DNA of 64,000 nt, from positions 16,688,837 through 16,752,836 of the forward strand of contig CM065175.1 of NCBI GenBank assembly GCA_033026295.1, written 5' to 3'. Of the stretch, positions 1 through 13,439 are shown piece by piece (position 1 is the first letter of the stretch; every line of letters starts with the position of its first letter). Both the position numbers and the translations under genes were made by a program. Under the pieces are notes generated by a model. That model made no database searches, was not told the DNA's origin, and worked only from the letters and a program-made list of their open reading frames with translations. The DNA comes from Channa striata. Its lineage: Eukaryota; Chordata; Actinopteri; Anabantiformes; Channidae.

Positions 1-102
1 TTCGGACTTTTTACGTCCAGTCAACAGAGCAGACAAACGACAATTCATTCCCTCAAACAGTGTCACGTTGTCCCACTCTCAGCCAAACTCTGAGGTGCCG
101 TT

Positions 103-3100
103 TTAACAGGAGCTGGTCTGGAGGTTCCCTTCAGTGAGAATGGAGGTTATGGTGGTGGGGTCATACAGGCTGTCATCGTCATCAGAGCTGAGGACTGAGG
201 AATCCAAGGCTGGGCGCACTGTCGCCTGACTTTTTCTCCTGTAACACATGAACATAATTTTAGTCATTACTGACAATAACTTTTGAAACACACTTTTTGT
301 TTCTGTTTAGCATCAACTATATTCACAGATTCCAGTGCTGTCAAAGATCTTTTTGTGTTTGAGCCTGCTTTCACAACAAAGATCATCCAAACACTGGTAG
401 TCATTGTTCTCCCTCTGCTGGTAAATTAAAGGAACAACATGCATGTCCTCGCTATGAGTGGGAGATGTCTGGAATTAAATTTTCCCAGAATACATGAGCG
501 ATGTGCTCTTTTAGTTTACTAAAATACTTTCTTGCGTGAGTAATAGCTGATGAGTTTTTTACGCACATAAGACTGCTAATACTGCTCCTCAGTGGGGTTG
601 GGTCAATCTCTACCAGGTGTCTGATTCTGAATGATTTTCTTTCACCTCAGAACACTATGTACAAAGAGGTTTTTTGTGTGTGTCATAAGAAGGAGGGGAT
701 GATTTTTACTCACACACACACACACCATTGTGTTAATCTGGCTGCCAAAAACTATCTTGCATACCTTTAACCAAAAGCTCGCAGTGAGTAACAATTTGGA
801 TGGGAAAGAAAAAAACAAGGACAAAGAGAAGGAAATGCTTACTTGAGCTCGGTTTCCAGTGCAGTGACTCTGGCCTGCAAGGCCTCCTTGAGCTCCATCT
901 GTTCCTCCAAGTCTCTCTGAGCTTTTCTCTTTTGTCCATCTATTCTTTCCAAATCAGTCTCTCCTTCATCCACCTGCCTTTTTAGAGCCTTTACTCTCAG
1001 AGTAAGCTACAAGAAATTCAAAGAGTAGTTTGACTGTACGTGTGTGCAGTGTACAAAGGAGATGTTCCAGTTAAATGCAGTAGATATTCATTACTGTGTA
1101 CCTGGTCTCTCTGTTCAGTATGCGTTTGTCTTTCCTCATCCAGCAGCATGTTGAGTTCTTTTAGTTTTCTCTCTAGACGTCGCTGAGCAGCCAACACAGA
1201 GTTCTTCTCCCTTAACATACACAAAAATGAATATCAGAAAAAATGTGAGCGGTGCTTCCCCTCTCAGCCTCTTCCAAAATGCCCATGAACACCACTGCTC
1301 CCATTATCATTCCAAGTATCAAAGTGAATAATAATATGAAGCTAAACGTTTAGGAAAAAAGACCAGTTCTTTCTTGTTAGGCAAGCATGAATTTTAAATA
1401 TGAGTTTGAAGAAAATAATCAAATCACAAAACAAATAAATGAAAACCTGATCTTCTAAACTGTTTTATTTTAATATATTAAAATCCAATTTTTCTTCACT
1501 CTCTGATCTCAGTAAAATCATAAGATGAAATTAAAACTCACATGGAGATCATGGCTATTCCTCCACCACATTTTATGCAGATGTATTGAAAATATTTGTG
1601 ATATTCAGTTCAAGGAAAGTAATAATAATAATGAACTGGAGTACTTCAAGCTGCATCACAGTACCTTTCCTCACTACGTAGTCGTTCTTCCAGCTCTTGG
1701 ATCTTGTTCTCAAGTTGGGAGACTCCTGCTGAGGAACGAGACAGGCCCTCCATGTCAGCCACACGACCTCTCAGTTCCTTCAGCTGCAGAAACAGGGACA
1801 AATGGCAGTGGGTGGTGCAATCATGCAGAGTGATAATTGTATATTGGCAGACTAAGAGATTCATGTTACAAATATCAGTAAACATAGATGTGACATATGT
1901 GCGCACGCACATGTCTCTCCATGGCATTCTTGTCCAGCTCCAGGTCCTGTTTAGCAGATCTCTCCTGCATGAGCTCGGAGCGGAGCTGATCAATCTGGTC
2001 TCTGCTCCTGGCCACCCGCTCTGTCATCATCTCCACGCTGCTTTTCTCCTCCTCCAGCTCCAGCTCTAGATGTTTCAGTTTGTCCTGATAGCACAAGATC
2101 AGATCAACTTATTTAGAAGGTTAGAAAGGACACGTGTGTGGTGTATATAGTGATAGAGTAGAGGTGCATAGTTGACACAACCAAAACAGATAAACAGGTC
2201 CCACAACTCCTCTCTAATACAGTATGTTTGAACTCCAAACATTTTCCGCTACACTACCTTTATGAAGGTTGTGTGACCTGTTTGTCATCTCAATTGTGAT
2301 TTTTAGTTCTATTTCCACACGCCTTGAGAGCATTGTAACATTAGCCGATCCCAAAAAAAAACACACTGTAGAACAGAACTATGGCAAATGCAGTCGAATT
2401 TCACAAATAATAATTCTAGCAATATATTTTACATGGAGAATTATCACTGATTTCTGATACAGGTGCATTAAACCTATCTAAAATACGCATGTACTGAGTA
2501 ACACAGTATGCAGTGCAGGACTATGAACAGCTGAGAGGCTTGTAGTCATGGTTCATCCTCCCAACAGGTTTATTTTCCCAAACCTGGAGACAAGCAGATG
2601 CACATAATTTACCTCCAGGATGCGAATCTCCCGGGTTTTCTCATTGTGGCTGTTTTTGCTGGCCTCTACCTCTCCCTCAAGGTGGCGCAGTCTATTGGTG
2701 AGAAGCTCTTTGTCCAGCTGATGGTTGTCTCTCTCCTCACATGCTAGCAGGAGCTCCTTCTTCTGCCGTGACATCTAGTTAAATTCATCATAATATTAGA
2801 AACTGTCCTGCCCGATTCAATGTTCATCATGAGAAAAATATCTATGCGGTTTAGCATAACTGCAATCAGCCATGCATGCTTCATAAATACTGTGTCTAAG
2901 CTATTGTAAACATTCAGACATACACGATTTCCATAACAAAACCAACAACCTGGCAAAGCAAGACTATAAGCCACACAAACTCTCAAAACACACACTTCTT
3001 CCTCCAGTCTCCTTAGATTTAAATGGCTCCTTTCCAGCTCAGCCTGAGCATTGTTTCCGTTACGTTGCACCTCCTGCATTTCCTTGCGTGCTCGTTCTCT

Positions 3101-6100
3101 CTGCTCCTCCAGCTGAACCTTGAGAGTCTGTACCTCCTCTCTTAAACTCATCGTCTGAGACTCATGCTGACCGGTAGAAAAAGGGAAAGGACAAAAAACT
3201 AATTGGATGATTTTGTTGTGCAGTGCATCTTTTGCAAATGTCTAAAAATCAAACCCTCTTCTTACCTCTTTGTTGAGCTTATCCAGAGCTTTCTCGTGCT
3301 GTCGCTTGGCCTCTTCTAGCTCGTAGACTGACTGTTTGAGCTTTTCCTTCTCCTTCTCTGAATCCTCCAGGCGCAGGTTGAGCTCAGAGTGCTCCTGGCT
3401 GAGTCTGGATGCTTTTCTTTTGGTCTCATCTAGCTCTGATCTCAATCCCCTCACCTCAGTGTGCAGGGCAAGCTCTGCCTCTGAGCTCTCTGCGGCATTG
3501 GTTTGCAGCTGGGCCTGTGAAAAACATGGAGAATGTCCAATTATTCTGTGTGTAAGATTGCATCTGTTTACTACTTCCAGAGAGATTTTACTTAAAACTT
3601 CCTTTGGATGCAATCTTACCTCTAACCGTGAGAGTTTTTCTCTGAGACGAGTGTTGTCCTCCTTCTGTTCCTGCTGGGCATCTTGGAGTGATTTAAGGTC
3701 CGTCTGAGCTCTACTGAGACATCTTTTACTAGCTTCTAACTCCTCCTCAGCCAGTGAGAGTTTCTCTTTGAGCTGGTGAGTTTCATTATGTGCCTCACCA
3801 AGCTTCTGCTCCAGCTCTGAAATGATGGCTGGGTCTGGAAGCTATGGGGGAAGCAAAGGAAGATCAAAGGAATACTTTAGGATTTGTCAATAGAATAGTC
3901 CACTAATAAGCAAGAGAAAAAAAATCTATACATTATTTTCACAATAACGTCTAGATTTATTGACCAAAAAATAATAACTGGGTGCAGCCCTACATTTGAC
4001 ACACTGTTACATTTGCTGTTAAAACCTCACTATTGTTTTACATGATCCCTTAGACTGCTGTAGTCCTTTATTGTAAGATTAAACTGACCTTTTTGTTTTT
4101 CTCCTGTGCCTTGGTAAAGTCCTCTTTGGCCCTCTGTAACTGGTCCTTTAACCTGCTGACCTCATATTTTAGTTCTGCCTCTTGGTCCTGATGCAATTTT
4201 TTTATGGATATGACCTCCATAACTTTCCTGTCAAGCTCAGTCTTGTGCTTCTCCACCTCAGATTTGGCTTTCTGCAGATCAGCATTGCATCGCTCGAAAT
4301 CCTAACACAGAAATAAACAATCTAATGGTTAAACTGCTTCATTTTTTCAATCCCCAGTGTATAAATGATCATGTAAATATTATCACCTGCTTGAGGGTCT
4401 GTGTGTAGTTGGGGTCTGGTATCTGTTGTTTCATGTTGTTCACTTTCTCCTGAAAACCTTTTAGTTCCTCCTCAAACTCCTCTTTTTCCAGACGGGCTTG
4501 GAGGAGTCTGAAAAATGTGAATATACATCTGGTCAGAACAAACTGCATTGTATTCTTGTAAGCAGTGTTTGATTGTCTGATCAGCAGCTGTTGAATTGTA
4601 TCAGTGAATGACGACAAGCTTAATTTACTTTGATATCAATGAGCACATTTATCATTAAATGTTATCAACAACAGGAAATAAATCATCATTCCCTGTTCCT
4701 GAATTACAGCCAGATGTTTTCACAGAAAACATGCTATTAGGGACAATAGCTACACACAGACTTTTAAAGACCATCAACACCACTCCATACTAGCTTTTTT
4801 CAGCTCCTATGTTAGGATCTACCTGCCCCTCAAGTCCACACTGTTTTGACCGGGCCAGTTTTTATAGGTCTTCCTATTTGTATTCTTAGTGGGTTTGGGA
4901 ACCACAACAGCCATATGTCATGCTATTGGGCATGTAAAAAAAAAAAAAAAAAAGACAAAACGATCAAACAGCAGCCAAAGGGACAGACTGAAAGTTTTTA
5001 TTTAAAAGGTTCACCTCAAGCTTTGGGCCTTTGTCTATGCATAATTATTAACATACCTCTTTACAGAAGTATATTGATTACACCAGATCAGAAAAAGCAT
5101 ATTACCGCCTCTTAAAGAAATGAAGAAAACATAATCGGCTAAAGTTATGGACTGTGGTCAACATTTGGACTAAAGTGTCCACATTGCTTTGGCAAACCCT
5201 GTACTGTACATAAGTCTGCATTTGAGTCTGACACGTGGATTCAGTTGGGTCTGTAAGTGTGGATGGCCTTTACACTACAGTGAGACACAACTAGTCACAT
5301 CTAGTCACATCACAGATCTGCATATCTAAACGGTTAAATTAGTAACTCTCACGCTCTTTCAGGGCTGATGGCTGGCTCTCTGACAGAGAGAGGCAGAAAC
5401 ATGGTAAAGAAGAAAAGATGGACACACATTAGTAGAAAAGAAAGGTGCAAAATAAACTGATGGATGTAGGGGTGACAAAATCCATGTCCATGTAAACGTT
5501 AGAAATCCCAACCCAAAAAATGCTGACGTTATTAATACTTTGGGATCAGTTTGTGTTCAAATGTCTACAATCTTACTCTTGTTTAGTTGTTCGAAGTTCG
5601 TCTCTGGTGGCATGAAACTGGTCCATCCAATGGCTACTCTCGTCTCTACAGTCTTCCAACTGCTGCTGCAAGGAGCGAACTGATGCATTGACACGCAATC
5701 GCTCCGCCTCGATCCCTGCATGAGACTGAAACAAGAGAAAGAAATATAATATCCTTCTCTCCCATTTCAGGGGCATTATTTGAATTCTCAGAGTAGACAG
5801 AACAGTCAGCTGAGAAGTAATGTGCACTGTTTTGAAGAGGTTTAAAGAATTGTTTCCAACATTCAAGAAATACTTTTTGAGGCAAATACGGCTTGATAGT
5901 GCTCATAGACTTAATGTTCACTGAACCTTGTACATGCAGCAGTTTCTGCTTCTTTTACAATGGTTCACCAAAATTGCCTTTAATATAAAAATTAATCTCA
6001 TGCTAAATGTAAATGATGTACACCCAGAGCTTTGTACCTGAGACACCTGCTCCATGCTGCTGCGGAGCTTCTCCATGTCTGCACTGTACTGCTCTCGAAG

Positions 6101-8767
6101 TGCCTCGATCTCTTTGTCGTGTGTTGCCACCTCTTCCTTCAGAGCTCCTTTCAGAGCTGTTAGTTCCCTCTCTCTTTGTCTTAGCGTCTCCTCCAATTTC
6201 TGTTTCAGCTGGCAGACCTCCACCAGCTGTGTCTGACAAGACATCAGTTCCTGCAGACATGGGGAATGTGCAAAATTAACCTCATATTTTAATATGATGC
6301 CAAACAATACAACTGTGGAATATAAAAGCAATTGAGTCTAAATTTGGCACAGCTTATTTGGACAAATTCAAGAATGTCTCCCTTTATATTAATGTGGTTG
6401 CATTTGTGGTACCGTCTTGTTGCCGTTTTCTCTTCTCAGATCATCCTGAAGCCCAGCCAGCTGGTCTTCCATGTCCCTGACCCGTGCCTCTGCATTCTCC
6501 CTATCCATACGCAGCTGAGTCAGCCTGCGAGGAAAAAACACAAAGGCTTTTTGTTTGAATTTCAATGAATACAAGACATTTATTTGGCCTTGAGATTACG
6601 ACACAGCAACTGCTTGTTCATTAAACTGTGAGGAGTGTGCGCTTGATACAAAAGTGGGCTTGTCATTCCCCCTCTTACTCCTGACCACAAGACAACACAC
6701 ACAATGGTAAGGTTCCACGCCCCCCTTTCACCTTCCTCTGTATATGTTTTTTGGGTGTGGGTGTGTTGTGGTGTCCGCTCACTCTGATTGTGTTTCATTT
6801 AATTCAGTCTTCTTCCGGTCCAGCATCTCCTGTAGTTGCAGATTTTCATCCAGAAAAGACTCCAGCTCAGCTTTCAGAGCAGGATCATGATTGCTCACAG
6901 AGTCCTACACAAGAGCAGACATGATGAATAAATGAGAGCACTGAAACATAAAACGTCAGATACAGCCGCTCTGGTGGAATAAGCAAGGGGCTTTTAGGAA
7001 ATGCTAAAGTGGTCTTGTATTTGCCCACCGATCAATATGCATAAGGGATTAAGTTCTTAGGAGCTATTAACGGTTAAGACCTGCCCAACTTCCTTAAGCC
7101 AACATATAATGAATCATTACTGAAGTTAGATTATTGTGTGTGTGCACCTCTGACCAGGCCAAGGGGCTTTAAGGATTAATCTGAGGATTATTCTAAAGCA
7201 TACTGCAATAAACCCTCAACCCCCAGTTAGATCACTTGAAAAACATAAAAAAAAAACTTTCAGGCCAGTTTCCTATTTCCAACCAACTATTAGTTTGACT
7301 TAATAATCAGCACTCTCCTTTTGAGGACACCTCCATGAATGTTTTTTTGGCAGTGGATGTGTTCCATGTGATGAGAAAAGTGTTAATGTGGCAGGTTACT
7401 CTGTGAATGTTAAGATCCTCCAGTGGCAGCCAATCATCCAGCAGAATTTAAGGAGGCATCCAAGTGACCTTAACTACACTAACAAACCGTTTAAATTATA
7501 CAAACCGTTACATTCGGAATCTTCTGAAGGATGAGCTTGACTTTGTGCTTGATAATAACATCACTCTCTTTACTTCTACGGAAAGGTGAGAAATACCAAA
7601 GATATTAGTTTAACATGTTGTAATTTATTACCATGTCACTATGACATTAGAAAAAAAAACACTTCAAAACACTTAACACAGGTTAACAATGGCATGAAGA
7701 TCCATACCCTTGTTTCAGGATGTTGTATATAGTTTGCATGACCTTCTCCTCCTCACGGCTCATCTCTGCACTCTGATCCTGGTCCAGCAAAAGGTCAGGG
7801 GTCACCTTTTGACATAGATCAGAAAACTACTTTTGCAATGTTGCATGCTCTATGGTGTTTGGATATCATTGAAAACCAGCTGTAACATTTATGAAGAAAA
7901 ATATTTCACTCTTACTTGTGTGTCCGTCAGACTGGCCTGTGGCGTCTCCACAGCAGCATATCTCCCTGGTGAAGCCCACTGATTAGCAAATTGTCCAGGA
8001 AATTTGGTGACACTTTCCTGGCCATTTCCCAAACTGCTGTGAGTTGAGGATGGGGGTGAGGTATAAGGTTTTGGGGTGACGAGAGGAGAGGTATCTCTTT
8101 GCTGGCGAGCGTTACCGCTATCAAACCTGTTTACTACTCTGTTAACAGTCTGTCTCTGATTACCAGAAGGCACATTTGTTTGTTGAGGAGGATCAGGGTA
8201 AGACTGACTGTCTCTTAGTGACCCCAGTGACCCATTGAGCCCTGTCGTATAGGTGCCATCCCAAATACTCCTTCCCATGTCCCCCCTCTCCCCTCTTACT
8301 CCTAATCCTCCATCCAGATTCCCATAACTACCAGACTTCCCATCCCCTGGGGGCCTAGACAACTGAAAATCCTCATTGCCTACCCCTCCCTCTCCATCTC
8401 TTTCAAGAAGTGACCCATGGGACTGAGCCCGACGAAGTGCCCCTTCCTGGCCTCCTCCTATATCTGCCCTCTGTGCTCTGGTCTCTTCCTTCTCTCTCCT
8501 TCGGGGAAGGCTACTGTACCCATATGGATACTGGGTCCTGAGCTGGACTCCATATGAGTCTCCTTTCTCACCATCCTTTAAGACCACATACGGCTGGCCG
8601 GCAATACCCTGTACCCTGACAGCCACGCCATATTTGGAAGGGTTCGGAGTCTTCGTCTTGGGCTGGGGGCCAGGCTGCACCCCACCAGTGTCATAGAGGT
8701 CATTGATGAAGCGGATCTGGACACCGTAGTCCACTGGCGTTTTCCGACCTGAGGGTGATGTGCTCAT
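103..8767 (-). CDS. cgn: Cingulin, tight-junction coiled-coil scaffold protein; complete CDS in 18 coding exons
   Basis: Cingulin links ZO-1 at the cytoplasmic face of tight junctions to actomyosin and RhoA regulators. Coding exons, 5' to 3' on minus: 7916-8767, 7708-7805, 7512-7575, 6783-6904, 6413-6524, 6038-6250, 5577-5725, 4387-4507, 4089-4301, 3620-3841, 3266-3514, 2996-3166, 2613-2774, 1911-2084, 1665-1783, 1102-1210, 843-1006, 103-238. Phases join without a break into 3450 nt, 1149 residues, close to mammalian cingulin (about 1200). The head (residues 1-338) holds VDYGVQIRF (12-20) and [18 protein letters not shown] (46-63), which matches the ZO-1-interaction region. A long heptad-rich rod follows (about 340-1100), then an acidic tail ending NLQTSSC, the vertebrate cingulin C-terminus. 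The ATG at 8767 follows a splice acceptor by one base, so the 5'UTR exon lies upstream. The exon ending at 2996 uses a weak GTGTGT donor. Fish may have two cingulin copies; I cannot say which this is. Confidence 0.95.
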
Positions 8768-9922
8768 GCTGGTAAAAGACAAGAGATCAAGATAAGGTGT
8801 AGAGAAGGAAACAAAGGCTGAGTAAGAGCTTAGACCTTTAAGATGAGATATGCCTTCAGGTGTCCAATACCAACATTAAAACTTTTAAGTGTTGAAAAAC
8901 TCTCAATAAATGCTATACCAATCACTTAAGTTGATATACAAGTTATTATTAGCTCATTATAACTCATATATATTGGTAGGACAACTGAGGTCAGTTTAAC
9001 AATATTTGTCCACTAAACAGAACTGAGAAATTCAGCATGTAGAATGTCAGAATCTCAATATATTTTAGTCATAATTTAGACAAAACAAATTATCTTCCTT
9101 ATATAATTCAGGAATGCAGAGAGAAAAACTGCTACATTACAATTTATCCAAGTGAACAAAAAATAATTTAGCCAAACTAAAATCCCTTAAAATAAAAAAA
9201 TGAAACAAAAAATACCTAGTATAATAACGCTTTTTTCAGAAAAACGAAGAGATACAGTCTAGTTTTGAACAAATACAGTGACACAGATTTACAGACAGTG
9301 ACACTTAGTTTCTGCTTGAGCGGACTTTGTCCTCAGTGCACTCCATTAGTTATTAACCTGAGAGCACACACCCACATATCACTTTCCCCTTGTACGGACC
9401 AACTAAGCTTTTCACAACCTTTGGAAGCTTCTGGCCAAACCTAAATCCCTCAAGAGAACCCTGACAGTTTGAATACAAACAAGTAACATAGAAACTGCCT
9501 TGAATTTTTCATTCTTTAATTCGCCATTTCTCTTTTTATTTTTTATTCTGTTGACAGCAAACTCCCCTTTTCTATCCTCAGACAGGATATGAAAAATAAT
9601 TTTCATATCCTGAGAATATTCCTTTTCAATTGCACTTTAAGCAAGGTTTTGCTTAACATCAGTGCCAAGCATATTTGATTCTGGCAATTTTATGTAGTAC
9701 TGAATAGTCCTATCATTACATCAGCTGACTGATAATACCTTGTGTTCGGTGACATTGTAATAGTCCACCCCTGTGTCATTACAACGGTATGGTTCAAAAA
9801 AGCCACTTTGCAACACTCCCTGCTGGCCTCTCCTCTCTGCACATTTTACTTCGTCACAGTTTTCCAAGGTGAGAGACAAAATGGGATAGGAGAGAGAAAG
9901 GGAGGGTGAAACATGTGTGAGT

Positions 9923-9963
<41 letters not shown>

Positions 9964-10042
9964 TGAGAGAGAGAGAGAGAATGAGAGAGAGAGAGAGAGA
10001 CAGACAGAGAGACAGAGCGAGAGAGAGAGACAGAGAGATAAC
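9923..10042. repeat. (GA)n purine microsatellite
   Basis: About 120 bases of almost pure GAGA with scattered C and T interruptions. All purines are on the plus strand, so it is a mirror-repeat type tract. It lies in the cgn 5' intron. Confidence 0.95.
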
Positions 10043-11026
10043 AACCAGCTTTATTTCTCTTATCAGTGCACTGCCTGATAAAAACCTGAAGTATGCACGC
10101 CCTCATTTTAAAGGTAAATAGCAATATATAAAACAACGACAGAGCAAGAATAGCTGAAGATTGAAGAAGATAAATGCCTGGGCTGGCAGTCCCGGGACAG
10201 CTTCACTAACTTTATTTAAGACGTTTGAAGGTATTTGTTTGCTTGTGGAGCATAAGCTTCATCACCAGACAGACCGGCAAAGTTAGTCCGTTTTTTTTCA
10301 CCCTTTGGGAACCACAGTGGGCAAAACCACGTCACTACACATTTGTGAAGCTGAGCATGAAGTCTGCAGCCCACTGTCTTCACACCAAGGTCAAGCAAAC
10401 ATGCCGTGCACTGACAACACGTGTCTGAGCTACGAGTGGAACTGACTAACAGAAAGGAAACTGTCAAGTAAAAACTAAAATGTCTCTTTCGATATCTGTT
10501 CATTTTATTTTCTGTATGGTTATTTCTTTATATTCCATAAGAAGAATGCATGGCCAGCTCCAAGAGGGGCAGAGATAAGGGGGAACCCATCCTATTGTCT
10601 GGCTGATGTGGGGCAGAAAATGAGGACAGCAATTATGAGAAATCCCCAAACTATCCCCTTATTCTCTTGTTCGTTCACTTACACTGCTTGTGATTACAGC
10701 AACTTTGTTTCAGGACTGACATTTTGTATCCTCACACACACTCCCTTTTAGATTTTTTCCACACCTCCCTAAATTAAACATGCTTCTCCATACTGAAAGT
10801 AGGATATTATACAAGTTCCTCTTTATTAATTTGGTTATACAGTGTCTCAGCTGCGAAATTAACATGTCAGCCACGCCTTTTCTTATTGTCTGTAAAGCCA
10901 TACAGTACAACTTTCATTTAGAGGTGATATGCTGGTCAATTGCTCATCTAGTCTTCCACATAAGTTTATGTAAGTTCTCTAGATCAATTTTGCTCTCTAC
11001 CTTTTGAAATATTCGATTAACTTCAT

Positions 11027-11320
11027 GGGCAGCACAGCGGTGGAGTGTTTAGCACTGCTGCCTCCGAGCTAGGAAGGTTTGGTTTGCATCCCCGACACCG
11101 GCAGCCTGTGTGGATTTTGCATGCTCTCCCTGTGCTTGAGTACTTTTCCTCCAGGTACTCTAGTTTCCTCCCACAGACATGGATGTTCGGTTAAATGGTG
11201 ACTCTAAATAGTTGTGAGTGTGAATGGTTGTCTGTGTGTTTGTGTGTGTCCCTCTGTGGCCCTGAGACAGACTGATGACCTGTTCAACATTTTCATGCTT
11301 GATTGCCCAGCTAATAGTGC
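11027..11320 (+). mobile_element. Decayed tRNA-type teleost interspersed repeat (SINE-like)
   Basis: It begins GGGCAGCACAGCGGTGGAGT and passes through GTTTAGCACTGCTGCCTC, GTGTGGATTTTGCATGCTCTC and TTCCTCCCACAGACATG to GGTGACTCTAAATAG. This word order belongs to a very common fish dispersed repeat. The GTTTAGCAC and GGTTTGCATCCCC words resemble A-box and B-box remains. The copy is diverged and the right end is unclear. Family placement is from memory. Confidence 0.75.
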
Positions 11321-13439
11321 ATCCAGTGCTTCTAGATTCTGTTGTCAGTCATGTAACTCTGGAGTTACGCTGACGAGCCCTCCGCCTCTTGCCTCAAATT
11401 GAATTCTTGCACAGTAAATTGAATTTAATATACAAGATGGAATGGAAAATATAATTAAAAGAGTACACCGCGCCTGTGTAAAAAAATAAACCAACAACAA
11501 TGTGTGGAGTCATGAAAGTGCCTCTGCAGAACTGAGTCAGCATGGTTCACACGATCCAATCATATTGTTCCTGTGCTAAAACTAATAGAGATAGTAGCAA
11601 AGGCTGAGTGTTATCTGAGCTGAAACATATTGTAAGAGATGAGATCACTCAGAATTATAGCAAATCTAGGGTGGCAAATGTTGCAGGACATGTTTTTAGT
11701 GGTTTTGGTACTGTACTGTACAACCATTTGTACTGCAATATAAAATGCAAATATCTACTCCATTCGTAATTGTTTGTGCTAACACTATAATAATCAATAT
11801 TTACTTGGAAGTAAGGTTTTACAACTGAATTTTGTAATCTTCAATTATTTTAACTATCCTTTTGTTAGCTTACACTTGCTGAAGACAGAAAAAGATAGAG
11901 AGGTATTTAAGCTATTTTTGCAGTCAATAATGACATTTCATTATCCTATTCAATATCTGAACATATAGCAGGAAGAATAAATGGCCACATTGCAAATAAC
12001 CACCTTTTCTCTAGACATCAGAGATTAATTAATTTGTCAAATCACTGAGAATTTGATAAAGGGAGGAAAAAAGGAAGCAAGGAGGAATAAAATACAATAA
12101 ATACATAATAAATAAATACCACTGCTTTAAAAGGTTCCAGGTTTCTAATTCAATTATTTGAAGCTTTGAACCAAACAAGTTTTGAATTTTAGACCGTAAA
12201 TTGGACAAAACGGTCTATTGGAAATTTTCCTACAGTTTTCAGACATTTTAGAGAGGGAATGATCAAAGTGCAGATTAATCAATCATGAAATAATCAGTGG
12301 CAGCTCTCATCGACTAGGTGATGAAACTCTTTTTTCGTAAAACACATCTCATAAAGACAAAATGGGCAAACTGTAGAACAGTAGAAATAGGTTCCACAAG
12401 TTTCTCCAAGTGAATGATTTATTTTAAAGACATATCGGAGAAAACAGAAGCTGCAGCAACTGACAAAACAGTAGCTCATCCCTTCTCTGTCCTCAGAGCA
12501 TAGACAGCCACTTACAGTAGTCTTGGGGCTATTCTTCCTCTGCATTATATACTTGGGATAAAACCAGGCCCTCGTCCTTTCTCTAGCAGTCAATCTCTCT
12601 CTTCAAACCTGCTACTGCTCCACTTTCACACTCAAACAAACAGCCATTTATTCCGCTTCGCAAATACAAAGAAGATCATTGGCATTACAAAGAGAGACGT
12701 CTGTGTTACCAAACAGTAAACCATATTAGGAGCACATACACGCCCCTCCCTTTACCCACATTCCAGACACTTGTTTCTGTCCGTCCTTCTCAATTACACG
12801 GGATGAATGTGTTTGTGTGTGACAGAGATTGATTCATAGGAATGTGTGTTATACCTGCAGGATTGGATTAACATTTGCAATTAAGTATAGCTGCCACCAG
12901 ACTAAAGTTTGTGACACGTTCGCTCCGTCTGAAAATTGAACCATGTCAGTGATGATGCTGTGGGCTCACTGCTCCTGTATAATTACTGGAATTCATGACA
13001 TGAGCCTTTACTCACTTAATCAGCACTTTAATCAGCAGTTCTTTCCTGCCTGTGTCACCAGTTTCACCTGACTCCTGTTTAATCTGGAAGAGTATCTTTG
13101 TGCGACTGCTTATCAAAAAGCTTGACAATATATCCAGGACTGCTTTATTATTTTAAAGCTCCTGGCTAATATTGTTTTAATAATGTTGCCAAGGTTTTAG
13201 GCTAATAATTCTAGAGTCTTAAACACTTTGAAAAAGGTAATCAAATTCTCTCAAAGTGCACAGGTTTCTCCAGGGATCAATCCCAGGACGGAGACCCAGC
13301 TTGTGCAGACATATCGCACCTGTTCTGAAGCGAAACTGGTTCCCAACAGGAATCCCTGCGGCATTTAGAGGTTGTTTGCTGATCCAAACGTACGTATGAT
13401 TCCAACATTCTAATTTGCGGACGTGTCTCAGTCATAATT

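Noticed and set aside
5340..5400. Possible extra cgn exon between 4507 and 5577
   Set aside because: The acceptor-like sequence opens only short frames with stops, and the flanking exons already join in phase and match the cingulin order (TKQE then [10 protein letters not shown]).
9721..10136. Minus-strand open frames rich in Ser-Leu
   Set aside because: They translate the (GA)n microsatellite and have no gene context.
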